Origin: CAWHOW01 sp050013795
GTDB taxonomy: Bacteria; Bacteroidota; Bacteroidia; Bacteroidales; CG2-30-32-10
Direction: 5' to 3'
NCBI GenBank assembly: GCA_050013795.1
Contig: JBEKEO010000012.1
Span: 1-36,402 of the forward strand
DNA length: 36,402 nucleotides
The notes beneath the pieces were generated by a model. That model was given only the letters and a program-made list of their open reading frames with translations, made no database searches and had not been told where the DNA came from. This document shows, one piece after another, positions 1-6,774 of this stretch (position 1 is its first letter; each line of letters begins with the position of its first letter). Both the position numbers and the translations under genes were made by a program.

Positions 1-50
1 AGTGTCGTGTTGTAACTGTTCAGTCTAATGCTGCTAATTTCCAATACCAT
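1..50 (-). CDS. 5' end of a leftward gene, cut by the window edge
   Basis: On the minus strand an ATG at 50-48 opens a frame that stays open to the window edge (MVLEISSIRLNSYNTT). A strong Shine-Dalgarno sequence, AAAGGAGG at 66-59, lies 8 nt upstream, which is ideal spacing and unusually good for this window. A nearer ATG at 55-53 is only 3 nt from the Shine-Dalgarno sequence and its frame stops after 11 codons, so it is unlikely. About 16 codons are visible, too few to assign a family. The gene lies downstream of the 22-bp repeat array and of the LytTR regulator gene, both in an orientation that would let the array act in its promoter region. Confidence 0.45.
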   Translation of the reverse strand, partial: MVLEISSIRLNSYNTT

Positions 51-396
51 GCCATTATCCTCCTTTTTAATGGTATTGCTTTTAATTATTACTATGTTTT
101 CTTTTATTGTTGTCATTTTACTTTAGCTTTTCAAGCTGTTTCATTTAAGTTATAAATCGTACAGTAAAATTACAACAGCTGAAAGGCGAAAACGCGAGTG
201 GTATGAAAATCATACATGAGCCGTATGAAAACCATACACGAACCGTATCAAATGACTACACGAACCGTATTTAAATTTTGTGTATATTTTTGATGGAAAT
301 GGCATTTTTCGTCATATTTTCCGTAAAATGCTCAAAAAGTTGAAATATTTTAGGCGTGATTTGGGATGGAAAAAGTTCTTTTATTGCAAACGGATT
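51..396. other. Intergenic region with a tandem repeat, otherwise no gene seen
   Basis: This stretch separates the leftward partial gene from the stop codon of the LytTR gene. It holds the ribosome binding site of the leftward gene (59-66), an AT-rich segment (61-180) and the 22-bp tandem repeats (201-266). An open frame starting at 280 runs rightward, but it is antisense to the LytTR gene for most of its length and has no recognisable content, so it is not called. Confidence 0.6.
201..276. repeat. Three 22-bp tandem repeats, candidate regulator binding array
   Basis: Three head-to-tail 22-bp units occupy 201-222, 223-244 and 245-266, with the first bases of a fourth (GTATTTAAAT) at 267-276. 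Each unit starts GTAT and ends GA(G/A)CC; units 1 and 2 contain the small palindrome GTATG-N5-CATAC. The recurrent core (A/G)CCGTAT returns every 22 bp, about two helical turns. LytTR-type regulators usually bind pairs of short direct repeats about 21-22 bp apart, and a LytTR gene lies 120 bp away. The array sits about 150-215 bp upstream of the leftward gene start at position 50. Binding is inferred, not shown. Confidence 0.6.
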
Positions 397-756
397 TTAA
401 GCATTTGCTGCCAGATAAGCCAGTGCCCTGTACTGGAATTCGTTGAACCTTTCGCGCGCCACAGGTACAGTATAATTGCGGAAAAATATCTTTCCTTCGT
501 GAATAGTGGCTTCTTTCAGTATCCCCAGATGGATAATAAAAAACCTGTGACACATATAGAAAGCATCCTTTGGCAGCAATAGCGCAAGCTTATTCAGGCC
601 TATATAAGCTTTTTGCGGTTTTTCCGTATTAAACACTATTTCGCAGGTACGGCATACTGCTTCGCAATAGTATATTTGATTTAAAGGGCGGTATATTTCG
701 TTGCCTTCGCAGGCAATGAATATGGTACTGCCTACTATTTTTACATCGTTTTTCAT
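397..756 (-). CDS. Stand-alone LytTR-family DNA-binding regulator
   Basis: The 119-residue product is one LytTR (LytR/AlgR-type) DNA-binding domain without a receiver domain. It shows the family pattern: a strand-rich N-terminal half (IYYCEAVCRTCEIVF), the segment FYMCHRFFIIHLGIL that matches the usual F.R.H.S.IVN region, and the C-terminal basic motif TVPVARERFNEF corresponding to IPVSRR. Full-length LytTR response regulators are about 240 residues, so this is a domain-only protein, a form common in Bacteroidota. It would act as a transcription factor, possibly on the 22-bp repeats at 201-276 and therefore on the leftward gene beyond position 50. It is divergent from the T9SS cargo gene at 999, so an effect there is also possible. 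Confidence 0.8.
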   Translation of the reverse strand: MKNDVKIVGSTIFIACEGNEIYRPLNQIYYCEAVCRTCEIVFNTEKPQKAYIGLNKLALLLPKDAFYMCHRFFIIHLGILKEATIHEGKIFFRNYTVPVARERFNEFQYRALAYLAANA

Positions 757-952
757 GGTTTTACGATTTTAATGATTATTTCATGTCATTTAGCTTGATG
801 TTAAGATATTTTTCGCTATAACGTATTTATTGTGGGAAATATTGTGCAAATACAAAAATTATTTTTTTTATTGTCTTTTAATGAATGATAACCGCAAAAA
901 ATAACCCTTAATATAAGTATAAGCACTAATGGATAATGAAATTCATAAAGCG

Positions 953-960
953 TACCTTTG
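953..960 (+). promoter_or_regulatory. Putative Bacteroidota -7 promoter element
   Basis: TACCTTTG matches the -7 consensus TAnnTTTG of the Bacteroidota primary sigma factor exactly. It lies 38 bp before the ATG at 999, giving a predicted leader of about 30 nt. No clear -33 TTG is seen at the expected spacing, so this is a sequence match only. Confidence 0.5.
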
Positions 961-998
961 TTGGTTATTGACTTTTTAATAACTCAAAAGAAAGTATT

Positions 999-3467
999 AT
1001 GAAAAAAATATTATTAATTACACTGCTCGCCATTATTGGCTTTACAGCAAATGCACAAACAGCCTATATAACAAATAGAGGTAGTAATTCAGTTTCTGTT
1101 ATTAATGTTGTAACTAATACTGTTACAGCTACAATTCCAGTTCCGGTTGGTGCAGATCCTTGGGGTGTATCTGTGAGCCCAGACGGAAATAAGGTATATG
1201 TTATAACTAATAGTGATAGTACAGTAAGAGTAATAAACACTGCTACCAATACAGTTACGGCCTATATACCTGTTGGTGAAAATCCTGTAGGTATAGCTGT
1301 AAGTCCCGATGGGAATTGGGTATATGTTACGAATGGGAGTTATAGTATGGGTAATACAGTAAATGTAATTAACAGCATTGCAGATACTGTTTCGGCTACA
1401 ATTACAGTTGGTACTCAACCTTATGGTGTAGCTGTCAGCCCCAATGGGAGTTGGGTATATGTAACAAATGATAGTTCTTATACTGTAAGTATAATAAATA
1501 CAGCTACAAAGTCTGTTTCGGCTACAATTACAGGTTTTTCTGCACCTGTTGGAATATCTGTAAGTCCCGATGGAAGTAAGATATATGTTGCAAATAATCT
1601 TTCTAATACAGTAAGTGTAATAGACAGCGCTACAAATACCGTTTCAGCTACTATTGCAGTTGGCCTCGGACCTACAGGTGTTTCTGTCAGCCCAGATGGA
1701 AGTAAAGTATATGTTACAAATTGGGAAGCTAATACAGTAAGCGTAATAAACAGCACTACCAATACCGTTTCGGCTACAATTGCAGTTGGTTCATGCCCGG
1801 ATGGTGTATCTGTTAGCCCAGATGGAAGTAAGGTATATGTTGCAAATGTATGTTCTGCTACAGTAAGTGTAATAAACACTGCTACCAATACTGTTTCGGC
1901 TACAATTCTGGTTGGCGATTATCCGTATGCATTTGGGAATTTCATTTCCAATCATCCTACAGTTAGCATTTCAGCATTGGCAAACCCTATATGTGCTGGA
2001 GCTTCAACAACTTTAATTGCAAAAGGAGCAACCTCTTATTCATGGAGTGATGGTTTGGGTACTTCAGACACCGTTGTGGTTTCACCTACTACAGCAACTA
2101 CTTACACTGTTACCGGCACAACAACAGGAGGTACAGGTACGGCAAGCATTACAATTAATGTAAATCCAAGTCCTACTCCAACCATTACAGGCCCTACGGA
2201 AATTTGCTCAGATATGTATGCAACACTGGATGCGGGAACAGGGTATTCAACTTATTTATGGTCTACAGGAGCCTCAACAGAAACTATTATGGTAAATACC
2301 GCAGGCACATATACCGTTACCGTTACAAATGCATCTGGCTGTTCGGGGACGGCATCTGCCAACCTTATTGTTCATCCCAATCCTGTTGTTAGCGTTACCG
2401 CTTCGGCAAACCTTATTTGTGAAGGAGCTTCAACCACCCTGACTGCGACTGCGAGCGGTGTAATAACCTATTCCTGGAACAATGGCTTGGGGAGCTCAAA
2501 TCCGGTAACGGCTATGCCTACTGCCAACACCACCTACATTGTTACAGCTACTACTATTTATGGATGCACTGGTTCTGCAAGTATTGCTATTAATGTTGTT
2601 TTGCCTGTTGGCACATATATCTGCATGGTTACAACCGATAGCTCCTCCTATTATAATTATAATGTTGTTTACTGGGATAAAACGCCATATAATAATGTTG
2701 ACAGCTTTATTGTATTCAGGAAAGATGCCGTGTCTTCTAATTATTTACGCATAGGTGCGGTAAGTGCAAATGCCCTGAGTGAATTTACAGATACGGCATT
2801 CAGTACAGGCGGTCCAAATGGAGGAAGCCCAAGATACTCAAGCTGGCAATATAAACTGGCTATACGTGATACCTGTGGTAATTTCGGCGATGAAAGTCCT
2901 TATCACCAGTCGATGTTTGTACAGCAAGGCGGTTCTAATTTTTCGTGGAATGCCTATACAGTTGAAGCAGGACAAACAAATCCTGTAACAGGATATTCAT
3001 TTTTAAGAGACGATAATAATACAGGGGATTGGCATGTATTGATAAACACCACAGGTCTTTCAGCCACAGACCCCAACTATTCAAGCTACCCCAACGGCAA
3101 TTGGCGCATTGATGCTTTAGGTTTTGATTGTGTGCCAACAATGAAATTAACCGGTACGGAGTCATTTATAAAATCGCACAGCAATACTATAAAGCCTGTG
3201 CCAATGAGTATAAAACAGTTAGCATTAAGCGATGAACAAATAACAGTTTATCCCAACCCCGCAACCAATAATATTACAATTGAAAATACTTCCTTTACTA
3301 AAGGTCAAACAATATCTGTTTACGATATTCAGGGGCAACTGCTGTTACAGCAGCCAATGTTACAAGTAAAAACCAATATTAATATTGCCGCTTTCGCAAA
3401 AGGTATTTATTTCATTAAAGTGGAAAATGAAAAGAATATTGCGGTGAGAAAGATTGTGAAAGAATAA
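999..3467 (+). CDS. Secreted YVTN beta-propeller protein with Ig-like domains and T9SS sorting domain
   Basis: This 822-residue protein starts with a signal peptide (MKKILLITLLAIIGFTANAQ). Residues about 20-315 hold seven YVTN/NHL-like propeller blades, each with the pattern VSPDG..VYVTN....TVSVIN, enough for one closed seven-bladed propeller. Three Ig/PKD-like adhesin modules follow (about 320-540; recurrent C.G...L.A....YSW and TYTVT motifs). After a less defined beta-rich region comes a type A T9SS sorting domain (about 745-822; VYPNPATNNI, then a GIYFIKVE segment). It is probably exported across the outer membrane and surface-attached, with a binding or adhesive role; no catalytic residues are evident. 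The GH25 gene follows after 15 bp, so the two are probably co-transcribed. Confidence 0.88.
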   Translation: MKKILLITLLAIIGFTANAQTAYITNRGSNSVSVINVVTNTVTATIPVPVGADPWGVSVSPDGNKVYVITNSDSTVRVINTATNTVTAYIPVGENPVGIAVSPDGNWVYVTNGSYSMGNTVNVINSIADTVSATITVGTQPYGVAVSPNGSWVYVTNDSSYTVSIINTATKSVSATITGFSAPVGISVSPDGSKIYVANNLSNTVSVIDSATNTVSATIAVGLGPTGVSVSPDGSKVYVTNWEANTVSVINSTTNTVSATIAVGSCPDGVSVSPDGSKVYVANVCSATVSVINTATNTVSATILVGDYPYAFGNFISNHPTVSISALANPICAGASTTLIAKGATSYSWSDGLGTSDTVVVSPTTATTYTVTGTTTGGTGTASITINVNPSPTPTITGPTEICSDMYATLDAGTGYSTYLWSTGASTETIMVNTAGTYTVTVTNASGCSGTASANLIVHPNPVVSVTASANLICEGASTTLTATASGVITYSWNNGLGSSNPVTAMPTANTTYIVTATTIYGCTGSASIAINVVLPVGTYICMVTTDSSSYYNYNVVYWDKTPYNNVDSFIVFRKDAVSSNYLRIGAVSANALSEFTDTAFSTGGPNGGSPRYSSWQYKLAIRDTCGNFGDESPYHQSMFVQQGGSNFSWNAYTVEAGQTNPVTGYSFLRDDNNTGDWHVLINTTGLSATDPNYSSYPNGNWRIDALGFDCVPTMKLTGTESFIKSHSNTIKPVPMSIKQLALSDEQITVYPNPATNNITIENTSFTKGQTISVYDIQGQLLLQQPMLQVKTNINIAAFAKGIYFIKVENEKNIAVRKIVKE
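1060..1930 (+). repeat. Tandem propeller-blade repeats at DNA level
   Basis: Seven successive units of about 125-135 bp encode the YVTN blades. Phrases such as GTATATGTTACAAAT, AGTGTAATAAACA and TTTCGGCTACAATT recur with few changes, most uniformly in the later units. The repetition is at the nucleotide level as well as the protein level, so copy number could change by recombination or slippage. Confidence 0.75.
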
Positions 3468-3482
3468 TCAAAGTAGTATATT

Positions 3483-4877
3483 ATGAAAAGACTATTATTT
3501 ATTGCAGTGCTTGTTTTTATTGGCTTGAGTGCCTGTCTGCCGGCAGGCAAGGTGAATGCACAGGAATGTCTTGGCGCTGGATTTTGTTCCAACATAACCA
3601 ATGAACATAAGTACCCCACTACCACATTTACCACCACGTCCTCAACATGGACAGTTGTCAGTGCATATATGAATGCCGATAACTACACTTACTTTAAGGT
3701 TACATCAGGAAATATTTATGAATGGACCTATTGTGAAGCGTATGGCGGTGTATCCACAGGATGGGATGCACAATTAACATTATCTGATACGACCACCACC
3801 ACATTTTACTGTTTCAGCGATAATGTTTGCGGTACTAACTCAAATGCACCCTATATAGGATGGACGGCCACTTTCACAGGTGTAGTCAAGCTATTGACCA
3901 GTCAGTCCAGTTGCACATACAATAGCGGGTCACCATACAATACGTTGGTCTGGAGGATGGCTAATGGAGGAACAAGTACACAAATACTCGGCCTTGATGT
4001 TTCCCACTACCAGGGCACTATCAATTGGGCGCAAGTCAAAGCATCTCCAAAAGTATTCGCATGGGCTAAAGCAACAGAAGGCACAACTTTTACCGATCCT
4101 GATTATGTAACAAACACAGTAAATGGTACCAATGCCGGAATGGCGATGGGAGCCTATCATTTTGCCCGTCCCGAGAATAACACGGCAGCGGCTGAAGCAA
4201 GTTATTTTTTAAGTGTGGCAGGCCCATATATCACAGCATGCTCCCTGCCGCCTGCCCTGGATGTTGAAAATCCGCCCAGCGGTCCTTCTCTTCAGTCTTC
4301 ATTCACCAGCGCCGCCCTTACACAATGGATCCATGATTGGTTAACGGCAGTAAAAACACAAACGGGCATCACACCTGTTGTTTATATCGGCGCTTCTAAT
4401 GCCGCATATCTTCAAAGTTCAATAAACACCTATCCGCTTTGGATGTCAGATCCTGACGGTAGTTCAACAGCTCCGCCTGCCAGTTTAGGTGTATGGGCTG
4501 ACTGGGCTTTCAAGCAATATTCATGGACAGGGACTGTTTCCGGGATAAGCGGTTCTGGTAGTTTGGACCTTGATGTTTTCAATGGAGATTCCATCGCATT
4601 CAATAATCTGATAGGATGTCCCGCTGTCGGTATTACGGAAAGATTCTCCGGCAATAATTTAATAATATATCCCAATCCTGCAAACGACAACATTACCATT
4701 GATTTTTCCCAGAAAGCTACAATTGAAATCCTCGACATACAAGCGCGGTTAATAAAAACTATTACTGCAAGCGAAGGCAAAACAAATGTTGATATTTCAG
4801 CATTTTCAAGCGGTGTCTACATAGTGGAAGTGAAAACAGAAAAATGTGTTGCAGTGAGGAAGTTTGTGAAAAAATAG
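3483..4877 (+). CDS. Secreted GH25 lysozyme-like muramidase with T9SS sorting domain
   Basis: Glycoside hydrolase family 25 enzymes cleave the MurNAc-GlcNAc beta-1,4 bond of peptidoglycan. The 464-residue product has a signal peptide (residues 1 to about 26), a Cys-containing beta-rich N-terminal region (about 28-160), a GH25 barrel (about 168-385) and a type A T9SS sorting domain (about 395-464, ending KCVAVRKFVKK). The barrel opens with LDVSHYQG and later has PPALDVEN. The Asp at 172 and the Asp-260/Glu-262 pair have the spacing of the family's active-site acids. The protein is likely active outside the cell, attacking competing bacteria or cell-wall debris. The signal peptide contains an in-frame insertion of a palindromic repeat (3534-3554). 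It is probably co-transcribed with the upstream propeller gene. Confidence 0.88.
   Translation: MKRLLFIAVLVFIGLSACLPAGKVNAQECLGAGFCSNITNEHKYPTTTFTTTSSTWTVVSAYMNADNYTYFKVTSGNIYEWTYCEAYGGVSTGWDAQLTLSDTTTTTFYCFSDNVCGTNSNAPYIGWTATFTGVVKLLTSQSSCTYNSGSPYNTLVWRMANGGTSTQILGLDVSHYQGTINWAQVKASPKVFAWAKATEGTTFTDPDYVTNTVNGTNAGMAMGAYHFARPENNTAAAEASYFLSVAGPYITACSLPPALDVENPPSGPSLQSSFTSAALTQWIHDWLTAVKTQTGITPVVYIGASNAAYLQSSINTYPLWMSDPDGSSTAPPASLGVWADWAFKQYSWTGTVSGISGSGSLDLDVFNGDSIAFNNLIGCPAVGITERFSGNNLIIYPNPANDNITIDFSQKATIEILDIQARLIKTITASEGKTNVDISAFSSGVYIVEVKTEKCVAVRKFVKK
3531..3554. repeat. GC-rich palindromic repeat inserted in the GH25 signal peptide
   Basis: The 24-bp segment carries the palindromic core TGCCGGCA flanked by GCCTG and CAGGC. 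It adds seven codons (CLPAGKV) between GLSA and NAQ. Removing them restores GLSANAQ, closely matching the signal peptide end GFTANAQ of the neighbouring gene. A related copy lies at 10191-10215 in the GH92 gene. The GC content contrasts with the AT-rich surroundings. Confidence 0.7.
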
Positions 4878-4998
4878 CAGTCAGCAATCAACATACAACT
4901 AAACTAAATGAAATAACCCGAAAATCCTGTGAAAAAGTAAAGCAACTAATAAAAAAAATTAACGTCTATTATATAAATTGGATAATGTTAAAGCGGGT

Positions 4999-6561
4999 AT
5001 GATGAAAAAAACTTTTCATATCGTTACGGGTTTATTATTCAATACCATAATAGCAGCAGCCCAGACCATACCCACTGGCATAAGTGCTGACAGCATCTAT
5101 GCCAAAGAAATATATAGTACGAATAATATCCTTGAATTCTTTTATTATAAACCTGTTTCTTACGATCCTTTAACAAGCCCTTTGTTATTTGCCATTCATG
5201 GTGACGGAGATAACGGAACCGGCTCTTTAGGCGTCTTGGAGAATATAGCCGAAAGGAGGAAAGCGCTGGTCATAGCGCCTAATGTAGGGGCCGGAAATTT
5301 CCGCAACGGAGAGCCTGTATATAATTTTTGGGATACATTGAGCCAGCCTAACGCAGATTGTGAAAGCAACGGGCCTACCAGCGAAGTATTCAAACAGGTA
5401 TACCGTCATATCCTTGCGCGTGAAAAACGGGCTTCCATGCCTACCTATTTGATCGGCTTTTCGGCTGGGGGGCAATTTGTAACCCGGTATATGCTGCTCC
5501 GCCAAGCATACTCTGATTCTATACCACTCCGGATGGCTGTTTCCACCAACCCCTATTTCTACACATTTCCAACCGATACGTTTAACCATGTTCCCATGCC
5601 GTGGATGTGCGGGTTATGGTTTACCGGCGGTTTCCCCTATAGTGATACTATGTATATCCAATATATCAACAAGTATTGTCCAATGGCATTTAAAATATAC
5701 GATTTCGGTTGCAGGGAAGATATCATTCAGTATTACAACGAGAACTATGCCGTGCTGATAGGTACGGGAGATACACAAAATTTATATGACACTCTTTGTC
5801 CCTGCGCCCTAGTGCAGGGGACAAACCGTTACCAGCGGGCGAAGACCTTTTATGCTTTTTGCGACACAGATGCCGTTCACCTGGGAACAACGTTAAAATG
5901 GCAGTATGCCGAAGTGCCGGGCGTGGGGCATGATATACATGCCATGTACAATACCATTCTTGCCGGTGATTCCATGCCTCTTGCTGAACGTCTGCTTTTT
6001 GAAACGCCTTATCATAATGTTCCGCGTTTAGCACCTCTGGCAGGATTTTATGCTGATAACGATACAGTTTATTTGCCGGAAGCCACTGTAAATTTCATCA
6101 ATACCAGTTCGCTTGCCGCAAGCTATATGATGTACGCAAGTTATTTATGGGATTTTGGCGACAGCACAACAAGCACGCAGTTTCAGCCGTCGCATACCTA
6201 TACAAAAACGGGCCGCTATTCCGTTCAGCTCACCGTAACTAATAGTGCCGGCTGCGGCAATTGGAATGTCAAGAGATATTATATTGTGGTTTTAGATATT
6301 ACGGATGTTAAAAATATGTTTGCTTCAAAGAACATTAAAGTTTATCCCAGTCCCGCCACCGATAATATTATAATTGAAAATACTTCCTTTACTAAAGGTC
6401 AAACAATATCTGTTTACGATATTCAGGGGCAACTGCTGTTACAGCAGCCAATGCAACAAGCAAAAACCAATATTAATATTGCCGCTTTCGCAAAAGGTAT
6501 TTATTTCATTAAAGTTGAGAATGAAAAAGGAATTGCAGTGAATAAGTTTGTGAAGGATTAA
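4999..6561 (+). CDS. Secreted alpha/beta hydrolase (esterase-like) with PKD and T9SS sorting domains
   Basis: The start is placed at the double ATG 4999/5002. An in-frame TTG at 4978 would add seven residues ahead of what reads as a normal signal peptide (MKKTFHIVTGLLFNTIIAAAQ). Residues about 25-335 form an alpha/beta hydrolase related to PHB-depolymerase/feruloyl-esterase-like proteins. It has an oxyanion-type FAIHGDGDNG segment, the nucleophile elbow GFSAGG with Ser-155, and a catalytic His at about 311 in GVGHDIH. The acid residue is not assigned. A PKD domain (about 345-430; YLWDFGDS) and a type A T9SS sorting domain (about 440-520) follow. The substrate cannot be read from the sequence. 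A perfect terminator follows at 6587. The sorting-domain DNA is nearly identical to that of the propeller gene. Confidence 0.8.
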   Translation: MMKKTFHIVTGLLFNTIIAAAQTIPTGISADSIYAKEIYSTNNILEFFYYKPVSYDPLTSPLLFAIHGDGDNGTGSLGVLENIAERRKALVIAPNVGAGNFRNGEPVYNFWDTLSQPNADCESNGPTSEVFKQVYRHILAREKRASMPTYLIGFSAGGQFVTRYMLLRQAYSDSIPLRMAVSTNPYFYTFPTDTFNHVPMPWMCGLWFTGGFPYSDTMYIQYINKYCPMAFKIYDFGCREDIIQYYNENYAVLIGTGDTQNLYDTLCPCALVQGTNRYQRAKTFYAFCDTDAVHLGTTLKWQYAEVPGVGHDIHAMYNTILAGDSMPLAERLLFETPYHNVPRLAPLAGFYADNDTVYLPEATVNFINTSSLAASYMMYASYLWDFGDSTTSTQFQPSHTYTKTGRYSVQLTVTNSAGCGNWNVKRYYIVVLDITDVKNMFASKNIKVYPSPATDNIIIENTSFTKGQTISVYDIQGQLLLQQPMQQAKTNINIAAFAKGIYFIKVENEKGIAVNKFVKD

Positions 6562-6586
6562 TTTAGCGAAATAGTTTTACAACGTC

Positions 6587-6618
6587 AAGGGCTTCGCATT
6601 AGCGAAGCCCTTACTTTT
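6587..6618 (+). terminator. Rho-independent terminator after the hydrolase gene
   Basis: A perfect 11-bp stem (AAGGGCTTCGC at 6587-6597, GCGAAGCCCTT at 6602-6612) with the loop ATTA is followed by ACTTTTT. It lies 25 bp after the hydrolase stop codon and closes the transcript of the first three T9SS cargo genes or of the hydrolase alone. Confidence 0.9.
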
Positions 6619-6631
6619 TATATGCCAGTGG

Positions 6632-6658
6632 TAACTTTGTAATTTTATTGTATATTTG
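6632..6658 (+). promoter_or_regulatory. Two candidate -7 elements upstream of the protease gene
   Basis: TAACTTTG (6632-6639) and TATATTTG (6651-6658) both match TAnnTTTG. They lie between the terminator and the protease ATG at 6775, implying a leader of about 110-130 nt. No convincing -33 element is seen for either. At most one is likely to be used. Confidence 0.4.
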
Positions 6659-6774
6659 TTCTTCTATTATAAATAAAGCATAAAACTTTTATTTAAATAA
6701 CCATACAACCATTTTATGTTTTTTAAAGCCTTATAATTGAATTTCAAGAGTATCGACCTTAAAAAAATTAACCC

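Noticed and set aside
201..276. Short repeat array as a CRISPR
   Set aside because: The units are contiguous without spacers and no cas genes are present.
280..582. Rightward open frame of 100 codons near the left end
   Set aside because: More than half is antisense to the LytTR gene, it has no ribosome binding site and no family resemblance.
4978..4998. TTG start seven codons upstream in the hydrolase gene
   Set aside because: A normal signal peptide begins at the ATG pair 4999/5002, and the extra residues would precede it without purpose.
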